In this document: one piece after another, positions 1-8,399 of the stretch
Position numbering within the stretch: the stretch's first letter is position 1
Layout of the letters: the number at the start of each line of letters is the position of its first letter
From: Mesorhizobium sp. B2-1-1
Lineage (GTDB): Bacteria > Pseudomonadota > Alphaproteobacteria > Rhizobiales > Rhizobiaceae
DNA length: 64,000 nucleotides
Reading direction: 5' to 3'
NCBI RefSeq assembly: GCF_006442975.2
Contig: NZ_CP083954.1
Coordinates: 2,859,501 to 2,923,500 of the forward strand
Notes under the pieces: model-generated
What the model was told of the DNA's origin: nothing
The model's input: only the letters and a program-made list of their open reading frames with translations
Database searches by the model: none
Made by a program: the position numbers and the translations under genes

Positions 1-3
1 GAT

Positions 4-29
4 CGGGGCGCCCGTCAACGGGCGCCCCG
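4..29. terminator. GC-rich hairpin at window edge
   Basis: Perfect 11-bp stem (4-14 pairs with 19-29) with a 4-base loop. No T tract follows on the plus strand, so it may be a weak or Rho-assisted terminator of a gene lying before the window. Confidence 0.4.
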
Positions 30-174
30 CCACCTCTGCTGACGAACAGGGACACGCATTTCAGGGGCAGCGGCTCCGGCTTTGGCGCGCCCGTGGTTCG
101 AATTTTCGGCAATGGCATCGGCGCACCCGACAGTTCCTGACCGGAACAGGTACGGCCGACGCATTGGAACGTGG

Positions 175-957
175 ATGCCGGACGAAAAGTCAAACAAGCG
201 AGCCATTCGGACCAAGGCACAGGCCGGCCGCCGTCCGGCCGCCATGCGCCGGCCCGATGCGGCGCACTTTCCCGGTGCCAGCGTGCACGCCTCGCTGGCC
301 AGCGAGATCGGGCTCAGGATCGTGCGCGGCGACTATCCGCCAGGTACCATCCTGCCCAACGAAGCCCAATGGTCGCGAACGTTCAACGTCAGCCGCTCGG
401 CGGTGCGCGAGGCGATCAAGATGCTGATGGCCAAAAGCCTGCTCGCTTCGCGCCCCAAGATCGGCAGTTGGGTCGAACCGAAGGAGCGCTGGAACCTACT
501 CGACCGCGACGTGCTCGCCTGGTACGCGACCGCGCCGGACCGTGAGGTGTTCCTGCGGACGGTACAGGAGTTCCGCCACATCATCGAGCCGGAAGCGAGC
601 GCCTTTGCCGCGGTGCGGCGCAGCGACGAGCAGATGGCCGAGATCAGCCAGGCCTGCCGCGAGATGGGCGAGGCGGCAAGCCTTCAGGAGCGCATCCGGG
701 CCGACACGCGCTTTCATCTTGCCATCCTGCGGGCCTCCGGCAACGATCTGCTGGTGCCGCTCGGCGTGCTCATCGAGTCGGCGCTCGACCATCTCTTCGT
801 CTTCACGACTCAGCAAGTCGGCGACCAACGGCGGGCCCAGAGGCTGCACGAGGCGATCGAGAAGAATATTCGTTTGCAGCGCCCCTCAGCGGCGCGCAAC
901 GCCGTGCACAAGCTACTCGCCGATACCGATGAAGGGATCGGAAGAGGGCGAGGGTGA
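175..957 (+). CDS. FadR-type GntR transcriptional regulator (copy 1)
   Basis: Cytoplasmic repressor/activator of the GntR superfamily, FadR (FCD) subfamily. The N-terminal winged helix begins near ASEIGLRIVRGDYPPGT and contains the recognition segment SVSRSAVREAIKML-like; an all-helical FCD ligand domain follows, with the acidic/His pattern (FRHIIEPEAS, DTRFHLAIL) that binds metal and small carboxylates in this family. The frame is open from 82, but I prefer the ATG at 175 because its low-complexity basic leader matches the start chosen for the paralogue at 3150. The two proteins are nearly identical from the DNA-binding domain onward. Neighbouring dehydrogenase and epimerase genes suggest control of sugar-acid catabolism; the effector is unknown. 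Confidence 0.85.
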   Translation: MPDEKSNKRAIRTKAQAGRRPAAMRRPDAAHFPGASVHASLASEIGLRIVRGDYPPGTILPNEAQWSRTFNVSRSAVREAIKMLMAKSLLASRPKIGSWVEPKERWNLLDRDVLAWYATAPDREVFLRTVQEFRHIIEPEASAFAAVRRSDEQMAEISQACREMGEAASLQERIRADTRFHLAILRASGNDLLVPLGVLIESALDHLFVFTTQQVGDQRRAQRLHEAIEKNIRLQRPSAARNAVHKLLADTDEGIGRGRG

Positions 958-1043
958 TCGACGCTCGCGCTTGGTGATCACCTTTCTATGGACAATGCGT
1001 AGCCTTCTGCGGCCTTTCGCAGGCTCCCGGCGTTCGAAGCTCG

Positions 1044-1065
1044 AAAAGCCAAGCTATTGGCTTTT
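1044..1065. terminator. Bidirectional rho-independent terminator
   Basis: A 9-bp perfect stem (AAAAGCCAA at 1044-1052, TTGGCTTTT at 1057-1065) with a 4-base loop lies between two convergent genes. The flanking A and T runs give a U-tract in both directions. Confidence 0.75.
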
Positions 1066-1093
1066 CATCCGGTGCGCGGACCGCTTCTCACCC

Positions 1094-2032
1094 TTAAATC
1101 GTCTGTTTCTTTCCATCTTTCATCGGCATCAGATCGACACCGTTGACCTTGCCGATATGGGTGGCCAGCATCGGCACGTACTGCTCGGCCGGTCCGGTGG
1201 CGTGTGCTCCGGCGAAAGCGTTCTTGGTGGCGTTGCCGAGGGGGTTGGCAATGCCGGCAGAGCCCGCCATCGATTCGAGGTAGGTCAAGTCCTTGAAGGC
1301 GTTGGCAATAGTGAATTTGTGGGCGTCGCGGTCGCCCTCCAACGTCCACCGCATGAAGGTCTGGTAGAAGCCGCAATCCATGCGGCCGTTGCGGATGACG
1401 CTGTCGAAGCGCTGCGGCGAGATGCCGACCTTCTCGGCCAAGGCCAATGCCTCGGAATAGATCGCCGCATAGCCCAGCGAGACGAAATTGTTGAGCAATT
1501 TCATGCGGTGGCCGTCGCCGGTGTCGCCGATATGGACGATACGGCCGGCCCAGGTTTCGATCACCGGTTTGACCCTGGCAAAGACGGCGTCGGGTGCGCC
1601 GACCATGGCGTCGAGCGTGCCTTCCCAAGCCTCCTTCGGCGTGCGGCTGAGCGGTGCATCGACATAGTTGACGCCGAGCGCCTTGAGTTCGGCGGCCAGC
1701 GCAACGGTCGAGACCGGGTCGGAGGTCGAGCAGTCGACGACGACCGAGCCTTTTCTCAATCCTTCCTTGAGACCGCCGGGGCCTCGAATGATGGCTTCGA
1801 CCTCACGCGAACCGGTGACGCAGATGAAGACGATCGTCGATGCCGCCGCCACGTCGCGGGAGGTCGCGGCTTCGTGGGCGCCGCGATTAGCCATATCCTC
1901 CGCCGGCTTGCGATTCTTGCGGCCGAGAAAGGTCAGGTGATAGCCTTTATCGACGATATTCTTGGCGATGCCATGACCCATCAGGCCAAGGCCGATGAAG
2001 CCGATCTTCTCGCTCGGGGCGGTCGTGTTCAT
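1094..2032 (-). CDS. NAD(P)-binding beta-hydroxyacid dehydrogenase (3-hydroxyisobutyrate dehydrogenase family)
   Basis: 312-residue cytoplasmic oxidoreductase of the GarR/MmsB/GLYR family, which oxidises or reduces short beta-hydroxy acids such as tartronate semialdehyde/glycerate or 3-hydroxyisobutyrate. The N-terminal Rossmann motif is GFIGLGLMGHGIA. The substrate-binding segment VDAPLSRTPKEA and the catalytic-lysine segment GDGHRMKLLNN are present, and length is normal for the family. It is transcribed divergently from the epimerase at 2153 and sits between two FadR-type regulators, which points to a sugar-acid pathway. The exact substrate cannot be read from sequence. Confidence 0.88.
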   Translation of the reverse strand: MNTTAPSEKIGFIGLGLMGHGIAKNIVDKGYHLTFLGRKNRKPAEDMANRGAHEAATSRDVAAASTIVFICVTGSREVEAIIRGPGGLKEGLRKGSVVVDCSTSDPVSTVALAAELKALGVNYVDAPLSRTPKEAWEGTLDAMVGAPDAVFARVKPVIETWAGRIVHIGDTGDGHRMKLLNNFVSLGYAAIYSEALALAEKVGISPQRFDSVIRNGRMDCGFYQTFMRWTLEGDRDAHKFTIANAFKDLTYLESMAGSAGIANPLGNATKNAFAGAHATGPAEQYVPMLATHIGKVNGVDLMPMKDGKKQTI

Positions 2033-2103
2033 TCTGTCTGTCCTGTGTTGCGATTATCGATAATGTCGCCGCTGTTTTAGCCGCAAGCGGTTGCAGAAAG
2101 CAA

Positions 2104-2118
2104 TATTGTCTGACAATA
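2104..2118. promoter_or_regulatory. Candidate GntR/FadR-type operator
   Basis: TATTGTC-T-GACAATA, a perfect 7+1+7 palindrome, sits in the 120-bp divergent promoter region between the dehydrogenase (starts 2032) and the epimerase (starts 2153). Its size and central TC-T-GA layout fit known FCD-subfamily operators. Binding by the regulators at 175 or 3150 is inferred. Confidence 0.6.
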
Positions 2119-2152
2119 CACATAATCCTGAGCTTTCGTGGAGACCAGAATA

Positions 2153-3046
2153 ATGAAGCGGATCATGTTTACCGGCGGCAGCGGCAAGGCTGGGCGCCAC
2201 GTCGTACAATATCTGGTGGAGCAGGGCTGCCAGGTGCTCAACATCGACACCAAGCCGCTCGACAATCCCAAGGTGCGCACGCTGATCACCGACATCACCG
2301 ACAGCGGGCAGGTGTTCAACGCGCTGTCGAGCTATGCGGGCTTGCATGAATTCGACCCGTCGCTGCGTCCCCAGCCCGTCGACGCCGTGGTGCATTTCGC
2401 CGCGATCCCCCGCATCATGATCACGCCCGACAACGAAGTGTTCCGCATCAACGCGCTCGGTACCTACAATGTCATCGAGGCGGCGGTGAAGCTCGGCATC
2501 CGCAAGGTGATCATCGCCTCCAGCGAGACGACCTACGGGCTGGTCTTCGCCAACGAGCCGCGCGCGCCGAAATATTTCCCGCTCGACGAAGAATACGACG
2601 TCGATCCGATGGACAGCTATGCCCTTTCCAAGGTCGTCAACGAGAAGACGGCACGGGCCTTTGCGCAGCGCGACGGTACCGACATCTATGCATTGCGCAT
2701 CGGCAACGTCATCGAACCGCACGAATATTCCCTGTTTCCGAAATGGTTCGCCGATCCCGGTTTCCGCAAGCGCATCGCCTGGAGCTATGTCGATGCGCGC
2801 GACCTCGGCCAGATCACGCTGCGCGCCATCGAGAAGGATGGGCTCGGCTACCAGGTGTTCAACGCTGCCAATGACGACACGTCGTCGGACCTGCCGACCG
2901 CGGAACTGCTGAAGCGCTTCTATCCCGGTGTGCCGGTCAAGGGTGAGCTCGGCGAATTCGAGACGCTGCTGTCCAACCGCAAGGCGCGCGACATGTTGGG
3001 CTTTCGGCCGGAACACAGCTGGCGCAAATACGTGAGGATCTCTTGA
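2153..3046 (+). CDS. NAD-dependent epimerase/dehydratase family protein
   Basis: Extended short-chain dehydrogenase of 297 residues from the ATG at 2153 (an in-frame ATG at 2138 is also possible). The N-terminal nucleotide motif is TGGSGKAGRHVV. The active-site pattern has SSETTYG followed by YALSK (Tyr and Lys of YxxxK). Family members epimerise or dehydrate nucleotide sugars, or oxidise uronates (uronate dehydrogenase is a shorter relative). The gene is divergent from the 3-HIBDH-like gene and is followed after about 100 bp by the second GntR gene, so a sugar-acid catabolic role is more likely than surface polysaccharide synthesis. Substrate unknown. Confidence 0.85.
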   Translation: MKRIMFTGGSGKAGRHVVQYLVEQGCQVLNIDTKPLDNPKVRTLITDITDSGQVFNALSSYAGLHEFDPSLRPQPVDAVVHFAAIPRIMITPDNEVFRINALGTYNVIEAAVKLGIRKVIIASSETTYGLVFANEPRAPKYFPLDEEYDVDPMDSYALSKVVNEKTARAFAQRDGTDIYALRIGNVIEPHEYSLFPKWFADPGFRKRIAWSYVDARDLGQITLRAIEKDGLGYQVFNAANDDTSSDLPTAELLKRFYPGVPVKGELGEFETLLSNRKARDMLGFRPEHSWRKYVRIS

Positions 3047-3149
3047 AAACAGGCCCCGCCGGGGGTTGAGCTGTGCACAGAAGCCGGCTTTGCGGGTGAA
3101 CCCGCTTGCCGTGCTTGACAGCTTGCTCAATCCGGACTTTCTGGAGCCT

Positions 3150-3926
3150 ATGCGGGACGCGAAGCCGAACAAGGAAAAATCGCCGGCAAAAGCGGCATCG
3201 GCCGAGCGTCAGGCCGGCGTTCGCCGCACCGATGCGGCGCGCATTCCGGGTTCCAGCGTGCACACCTCGCTGGCCAGCGAAATCGGGCTCAGGATCGTGC
3301 GCGGCGACTATCCGCCCGGCACCATCCTGCCCAACGAAGCCAAATGGTCGGAGACCTTCAGCGTCAGCCGCTCGGCGGTACGCGAGGCGATCAAGATGCT
3401 GATGGCCAAAAGCCTGCTCGCCTCGCGCCCGAAGATCGGCAGCTGGGTCGAGCCGAAAGAACGTTGGAATCTGCTCGACCGCGACGTGCTTGCCTGGTAC
3501 GCGACCTCGCCGGACCGCGAGGTATTTCTGAAGACGGTGCAGGAATTCCGCCACATCATCGAGCCGGAGGCATCCGCCTTTGCCGCCATGCGGCGGACCG
3601 ACGAGCAGATGGCCGAAATCAGCCAGGCCTGCCGCGAGATGGGCGAGGCACCAAGCCTGCAGGAGCGCACCCGCGCCGACACGCGCTTTCATCTCGCGAT
3701 CCTGCGGGCGTCTGGCAACGACCTGCTGGTGCCGCTCGGGGTGCTGATCGAATCCGCCTTCGACCATCTCTTCACCTATACGACGCGGGAACTCGACGAT
3801 TTGCAGCACGCACAGAAGATGCATGAGGCGATCGAGAAGAACATCCGCCTGCAGCGGCCCGACGCGGCGCGTGCCGCGGTGCGCAAGCTGCTCGCCAACA
3901 CAGACGGCGTGATCAGGTCACGATAA
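3150..3926 (+). CDS. FadR-type GntR transcriptional regulator (copy 2)
   Basis: 258-residue paralogue of the gene at 175, with the same winged-helix and FCD domains and very high identity from about residue 25 to the end. The start is the ATG at 3150; the open frame extends to 3066 but the upstream codons overlap what looks like leader sequence. It lies directly downstream of the epimerase in the same direction and may be cotranscribed. The differences between copies are concentrated in the N-terminal tail and in a stretch of the FCD domain (FTYTTRELDDLQHAQ versus FVFTTQQVGDQRRAQ), which could give different effectors. Confidence 0.87.
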   Translation: MRDAKPNKEKSPAKAASAERQAGVRRTDAARIPGSSVHTSLASEIGLRIVRGDYPPGTILPNEAKWSETFSVSRSAVREAIKMLMAKSLLASRPKIGSWVEPKERWNLLDRDVLAWYATSPDREVFLKTVQEFRHIIEPEASAFAAMRRTDEQMAEISQACREMGEAPSLQERTRADTRFHLAILRASGNDLLVPLGVLIESAFDHLFTYTTRELDDLQHAQKMHEAIEKNIRLQRPDAARAAVRKLLANTDGVIRSR

Positions 3927-3959
3927 GCCGTTCCAGGAACCCGTCACGCGGCTTGCTGC

Positions 3960-4247
3960 CTACTCTTCCTTCTCACGTCCGAACGCCGCGCGCAGTTCGT
4001 CCTTGGCGTCCTCGAGCACCTTCTTCTGCTTCGCCGGCAGGTTCCTGCCGGCACGGTTGATGTAGAAGTTCAGCATCGACATGGCGGACTGGAACGGTTC
4101 GGCCTTGCGCCGGTCGCTGTGTTCGGCCGACCGCTTGAGCGAAGCCGCGATCTTCTTCGGGTCGTGGGATTCGAAGACATGGTCTTCGAGATCCATGGCA
4201 TTGCTGTGCTCGGTCACCTCAGCCGACCATTTCCGTTTCGCGGTCAT
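3960..4247 (-). CDS. DUF3175 domain-containing small protein
   Basis: 95-residue, highly charged protein (KRKWSAEVTEHSNAM..., many Lys/Glu). It matches my recollection of the DUF3175 family, small proteins common in Rhizobiales and other proteobacteria whose role is unknown. There is no signal peptide or membrane segment, so it is probably cytoplasmic. The gene is convergent with the GntR gene at 3150 and is followed upstream by a short non-coding stretch before the MFS gene. A plausible Shine-Dalgarno sequence (GGAGA) lies about 8 bp before the start. Confidence 0.7.
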   Translation of the reverse strand: MTAKRKWSAEVTEHSNAMDLEDHVFESHDPKKIAASLKRSAEHSDRRKAEPFQSAMSMLNFYINRAGRNLPAKQKKVLEDAKDELRAAFGREKEE

Positions 4248-4412
4248 GGCAATCTCCTTCGCGTTGAGCCGATTGCAAAACGTCCTTCATCGTCGCACGT
4301 TCCGGCGAGCCCGGAACCGGCGAACCCTGGAACCATGGAATTTCCCACGTGGCGCTGCTCGGCGCCGCGAATGCGCCGATAGTGGTGGAAGGACCGTCGG
4401 CCGCTAGGCCGC

Positions 4413-5690
4413 ATGACCGCGACAATGGTCAATGTCGATGACGGAATGGGAAACAGCTTGGCCTCGATCTTCTCCTCACCAGCAGCCGGCAATGCGGTCG
4501 TCGACAGCTCGCATGCATGGATACGGCTGGCGGTGTCGATGCTTTTGTCAACAGTCGGCGGCGTCGGCATGTGGGCCGTGGTCGTGGTGCTGCCGGCCGT
4601 GCAGGCCGAGTTCGGCGTCGACAGGGCCGACGCCGCTCTGCCCTACACCGCGACCATGGTCGGCTTTGCCGCCGGAAACGTTCTGGTCGGGCGCGCCATC
4701 GACCGTGTCGGCTACTGGATCCCGGCGCTTGTTTCCTCGATGGCGCTGGTTGCCGGCTTCCTGCTGGCGGCGCTGTCGACCTCGATCCTGCAGTTCACGC
4801 TCGCCCAGGGCTTGCTGATCGGGGTCGGTACATCGGCGATCTTCGGGCCGCTGATCGCTGACATCTCGCATTGGTTCAACCGCCGGCGCGGCGTCGCCGT
4901 GGCGGCGGCCGCGGCCGGCAGCTATCTCGCCGGAACGATCTGGCCTACCGTCATGCCACCCCTGATGAAGGCGGAAGGCTGGCGCTTCACCTATGTGGCC
5001 ATCGGCATCTTCTGCCTGGCGACCATGGTGCCGCTGGTGCTGATGCTGCGGCGCGGCGCCCCGATCGCGGCCGCCGGTTCCGCGGGCAGCCGGCTGGTGC
5101 AGCCGATCTCGTTGTCGCCGACGGCACTCCAGGTGCTGCTTGTCATTGCTGGTCTTGGCTGCTGCGTGGCGATGTCGATGCCGCAGGTGCATATCGTGGC
5201 CTACTGCATGGATCTCGGCTACGGCGTCGCGCATGGCGCCGACATGCTGTCGATCATGATGGCGGCCGGCGTGGTCAGCCGCGTGGCTTCGGGCTTCGTT
5301 GCCGACCGCATCGGCGGGGTGAAGACCCTGCTTATCGGCTCGGTGCTGCAATGCCTGTCACTGTTCTTTTACATTCCCTTCGACGGGCTTGCCTCGCTCT
5401 ACGTCGTTTCGCTGGTCTTCGGCCTGTCGCAGGGTGGCATCGTGCCCTGCTATGCTATCATCGTGCGGGAATACATGCCCGCCAGGGAGGCCGGCCAACG
5501 CGTCGGCATTGTCATCATGGCGACCATTTTCGGCATGGCGATCGGCGGCTGGATGTCGGGCTGGATCTACGACCTGACCGGCTCCTACGCCGCCGCATTC
5601 CTGAACGGCATCGCCTGGAACCTGCTGAACATCCTGGTGATGGTGCTGGTGCTTTGGAAGGCAAGACGCGGCGCGACGGCGATGGCCTGA
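4413..5690 (+). CDS. MFS transporter (oxalate/formate-antiporter-like)
   Basis: 425-residue inner-membrane protein of the major facilitator superfamily with about 12 hydrophobic segments. It has the loop 2-3 pattern GRAIDRVG and a loop 8-9 counterpart ADRIGGVK. The sequence style (GGVGMWAVVVVLPAVQAEFGV near the start, SHWFNRRRGVAVA in the middle) fits the monocarboxylate/oxalate:formate antiporter branch. The substrate cannot be deduced. It is a single gene between DUF3175 and the LacI-type regulator, about 165 bp from the latter. Downstream ATGs at 4432 are out of frame, so the first ATG is used. Confidence 0.8.
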   Translation: MTATMVNVDDGMGNSLASIFSSPAAGNAVVDSSHAWIRLAVSMLLSTVGGVGMWAVVVVLPAVQAEFGVDRADAALPYTATMVGFAAGNVLVGRAIDRVGYWIPALVSSMALVAGFLLAALSTSILQFTLAQGLLIGVGTSAIFGPLIADISHWFNRRRGVAVAAAAAGSYLAGTIWPTVMPPLMKAEGWRFTYVAIGIFCLATMVPLVLMLRRGAPIAAAGSAGSRLVQPISLSPTALQVLLVIAGLGCCVAMSMPQVHIVAYCMDLGYGVAHGADMLSIMMAAGVVSRVASGFVADRIGGVKTLLIGSVLQCLSLFFYIPFDGLASLYVVSLVFGLSQGGIVPCYAIIVREYMPAREAGQRVGIVIMATIFGMAIGGWMSGWIYDLTGSYAAAFLNGIAWNLLNILVMVLVLWKARRGATAMA

Positions 5691-5854
5691 GGCAAAGCGG
5701 AAGCACTCGCCCGCAAGCGCCTCGGCTTGACAACGGGCCGGGGCTGCGCGACGCCAGAGGCGAGTGGTGCGGCACAGGCTGGTGAAATGGCGACAGCAAC
5801 GTCGATCGTATTGCGGCAGCGCCTTGGCGGCCACGCACCGCATGGAGCCTGTCC

Positions 5855-6883
5855 TTGATCAAGCCGCGCTCGCGCCGAGGCGGCGGCCGCCCGACCATAT
5901 CAGACGTCGCGCGCAAGGCTGGCGTAGGCGCCATCACCGTATCTCGCGCCTTGCGCGAGCCGGAGCGGGTCTCGCAGGACCTGCGCCGCCAGATCCAGGC
6001 CGCCGTCGACGAGCTCGGTTATGTGCCGGATCCCAACGCGCGGGCGCTGGCCTCGGCCCGCGCCGAGGTGTTCGGCGTGCTGGTGCCGTCGCTTACCAAC
6101 AACGTCTTTGCCGAGGTGGTGCGTGGCATCTATGACAGCCTGTCGGATAGCGCCTTCCGCATCCAGCTCGGCAACACCCACTATTCCGGCCTCGAAGAAG
6201 AACGGCTGCTGCAGGTGTTCGGGCCGCAAAGGCCGGCGGCGCTGATCGTGGCCGGCATCGACCAGACGCCGGCCTCGCGAAAACTGCTGGAGAATGCAGG
6301 CTGCCCGGTGGTGCAGGTCATGGAAACCGGCCCGGATCCGGTCGATATGATGGTCGGCTTCTCGCATCTGGACGGGGGCAGGGCGGCGACTGAGCATCTG
6401 CTCGAAGCGGGTTACCGCCGCATCGGATTCATCGGCGCGCGCATGGATCCGCGCTCGCAGCGGCGCTTGGCCGGATACCGCATGGCAGTGGAGAAAGCCG
6501 GCCTGTTCGATCCACGACTGATCACCACCACGCCGGTGCCGTCCAGTGTGACGCTGGGACGCGAACTTTTCCGCGACGCGCTGGCCAAGATGCCGACGCT
6601 CGACGGCGTATTCTGCAACAATGACGACATCGCGCTAGGCGCGCTGTTCGAGTGTCATCGCGCTTCGATCGGTGTGCCCAAGAGGATCGGCATCGTCGGC
6701 TTCAACGATCTCGACATGATGCAGGTGGCGTTTCCCTCCGTCACCAGCATCCGCACGCCCCGCTACGAGATCGGACGGCGGGCAGTGGCCATGGCGCTGG
6801 CGGCGATAGGAGGCGAGCCTCCGCAGCAGCGCGTCGTGGATCTCGGTTTCGAACTCATGCGCCGCGAGAGCACGGCGCGCTGA
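5855..6883 (+). CDS. LacI-family transcriptional repressor, gluconate-operon type
   Basis: 342-residue LacI/GalR regulator. A helix-turn-helix with hinge (GRPTISDVARKAGVGAITVSRAL) is followed by a periplasmic-binding-protein-like effector domain. The start is TTG at 5855, preceded by GGAG at 5845, because no in-frame ATG precedes the DNA-binding domain. The linked ABC importer and gluconokinase (11927) and the GGTAGCGCTACC palindrome at 6930 support a GntR-like repressor of sugar-acid uptake. The effector, probably gluconate or a phosphogluconate, is inferred from context. Confidence 0.87.
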   Translation: MIKPRSRRGGGRPTISDVARKAGVGAITVSRALREPERVSQDLRRQIQAAVDELGYVPDPNARALASARAEVFGVLVPSLTNNVFAEVVRGIYDSLSDSAFRIQLGNTHYSGLEEERLLQVFGPQRPAALIVAGIDQTPASRKLLENAGCPVVQVMETGPDPVDMMVGFSHLDGGRAATEHLLEAGYRRIGFIGARMDPRSQRRLAGYRMAVEKAGLFDPRLITTTPVPSSVTLGRELFRDALAKMPTLDGVFCNNDDIALGALFECHRASIGVPKRIGIVGFNDLDMMQVAFPSVTSIRTPRYEIGRRAVAMALAAIGGEPPQQRVVDLGFELMRRESTAR

Positions 6884-6929
6884 ACACGCTTTCGCGATCA
6901 AGAGAAAGGGCGCTTTACACACCGCTCAT

Positions 6930-6941
6930 GGTAGCGCTACC
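6930..6941. promoter_or_regulatory. LacI/GntR-type operator palindrome
   Basis: GGTAGCGCTACC is a perfect 12-bp palindrome with the central CG expected for LacI-family sites. It lies 47 bp after the repressor gene and about 250 bp before the ABC importer gene it probably controls. Confidence 0.65.
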
Positions 6942-6987
6942 GTCGTCGTCGGACAGGAAAGAGAAATGCAACGGTACGGCGCCTGTC

Positions 6988-7032
6988 TATTATACATAAG
7001 CGACAACTAATTCTTGTTTATTATGTATAATA
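6988..7032. repeat. 12-bp inverted repeat with 21-bp spacer and -10 element
   Basis: TATTATACATAA (6988-6999) is repeated exactly in inverse at 7021-7032. The right arm contains TATAAT (7026-7031), a good -10 hexamer. This AT-rich patch in the 309-bp gap before the importer operon could be an operator pair, a promoter, or both. No consensus -35 is seen 17 bp upstream. Confidence 0.5.
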
Positions 7033-7192
7033 TGCTATTTTCCCAGCAACCTGGGAACGACGGGGGAGGAGGCATCGCCTAGACCATTGGCCATCGGAAA
7101 GGCAGGTACGGCAAGGCAGGAGGAGCCGGAGCCGACCGTGCGAAATTCACATCGCGAAACCACGTCAGAATTACAAAATGGGAGGATTATCG

Positions 7193-8320
7193 ATGATCAA
7201 GTCACTGGTAGGTGGCATCGTTGCCGCCAGCACATTCGTCATGCTCAACTCGGCCGCCATGGCCGCCGGCCCCGAGATCGTGCCGGGCCCGGCCGCCCAA
7301 GCCGACTGCTTCGCGCCCTGGAGCGCGGACACGAAATTCTTCAAATATCCCAAAAAGGAAGGCCCATACCGCATCGCCTTCGCCAATGGCTATATCGCCA
7401 ACACCTGGCGCATCCAGATGGTGCAGACCGCAAAGGCCTATGCCGCCCAGCCGGACGTCAAAGCCAAGATCAAGGAATTCAAGGTCGTCTCGACCGGCGA
7501 GGACGTGCCGGCGCAGATCTCGGCGATCAACAACTTCATCGATTCCGGCTATGACGCGATCGTCACCGACGCGCAGAACCCGACTGCCTTCGGCCCGGTC
7601 ATCAAGCGCGCCAAGCAGGCTGGCATCGTGCTGGTCGCCTTCGACAACATCCTCGACACCAAGGATGCCATCAACGTCAATGTGGACCAGAAGGGCCTCG
7701 GCGAATTGTGGGCCAAATGGCTGGTCGCGAAGGTGCCGAATGGCGGCAAGATTCTCGAAGTGCGCGGCGTTGCCGGCACCTCCGTCGATACCGATCGCCA
7801 CAACGGCATCCACGAGGTGCTCGACGCTTCCGGCAAGAAATGGGACGTCACCGAAGTCGCCGGCAAGTGGGACGACGGCGTGGCACAGAAGGTCACCGCC
7901 GACGCGATCGCTACCAACGGGCCATTCGACGGCATCACCGGCCAGGGCGGCGACACCGGCATCGTGCAGGCGATGATCGACGCCAAGCATCCGTTTGTGC
8001 CCTTTGGCGGTGAAACCGAAAACGGCTTCCGCAAGTTCTGCGCGGCGCATTCGGCCGACGGGTTGAAGTGCTCTTCCGCGGGCTCGGGCCCGGCCCAGGT
8101 CGCCGTCGCCATCAAGACCGCGATTGCAGCGCTCGAAGGCGAAGTGGTGCCGCAAGAGGTGAAGCTGCCGCTGGCGATCGCCGAAGATCCGAACATGAAG
8201 GAAGGCACGGATTACTTCCCGAAAGAGTCGGACAATTTCTTCGTCGGCAACTCCTTCCCGACCTGCGGCATCAACTTCAGCGCCCAGGAAATCATGGGTC
8301 AGACCAAGGAAAATCAGTAG
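7193..8320 (+). CDS. Sugar ABC transporter periplasmic substrate-binding protein
   Basis: 375-residue binding protein of the ribose/galactose (Peripla_BP_4, CUT2) type. The signal peptide (MIKSLVGGIVAAST...AAMA) is cut near residue 25. The mature part has the two-lobed fold signature, with YDAIVTDAQNPTAF and later GITGQGGDTGIVQAMID. The start at ATG 7193 is favoured over 7178 because GGGAGG lies 7-12 bp before it. It is the first gene of an importer operon with the ATPase at 8400, permeases at 9961 and 10938 and gluconokinase at 11927. A strong hairpin after the stop codon probably raises its transcript level over the membrane genes. The ligand is inferred to be a sugar or sugar acid. Confidence 0.88.
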   Translation: MIKSLVGGIVAASTFVMLNSAAMAAGPEIVPGPAAQADCFAPWSADTKFFKYPKKEGPYRIAFANGYIANTWRIQMVQTAKAYAAQPDVKAKIKEFKVVSTGEDVPAQISAINNFIDSGYDAIVTDAQNPTAFGPVIKRAKQAGIVLVAFDNILDTKDAINVNVDQKGLGELWAKWLVAKVPNGGKILEVRGVAGTSVDTDRHNGIHEVLDASGKKWDVTEVAGKWDDGVAQKVTADAIATNGPFDGITGQGGDTGIVQAMIDAKHPFVPFGGETENGFRKFCAAHSADGLKCSSAGSGPAQVAVAIKTAIAALEGEVVPQEVKLPLAIAEDPNMKEGTDYFPKESDNFFVGNSFPTCGINFSAQEIMGQTKENQ

Positions 8321-8339
8321 TTTCCAGTGGATATCGTTT

Positions 8340-8366
8340 CGGCGCCGCGGCTAAGCCGCGGCGCCG
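8340..8366. terminator. Intercistronic hairpin after binding-protein gene
   Basis: Perfect 12-bp GC stem (8340-8351 with 8355-8366) and a TAA loop, between the binding-protein stop and the ATPase start. It probably acts as a partial terminator or an mRNA stabiliser that favours expression of the binding protein. Confidence 0.65.
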
Positions 8367-8399
8367 GTTCTTGAATGTTCGAGCGCCCTGGGAGGGTTG

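Noticed and set aside
542..2080. Long plus-strand open frame crossing the GntR and dehydrogenase genes
   Set aside because: It overlaps two recognisable genes in other frames, has Arg/Ser/Ala-rich composition typical of GC-rich shadow frames and matches no family.
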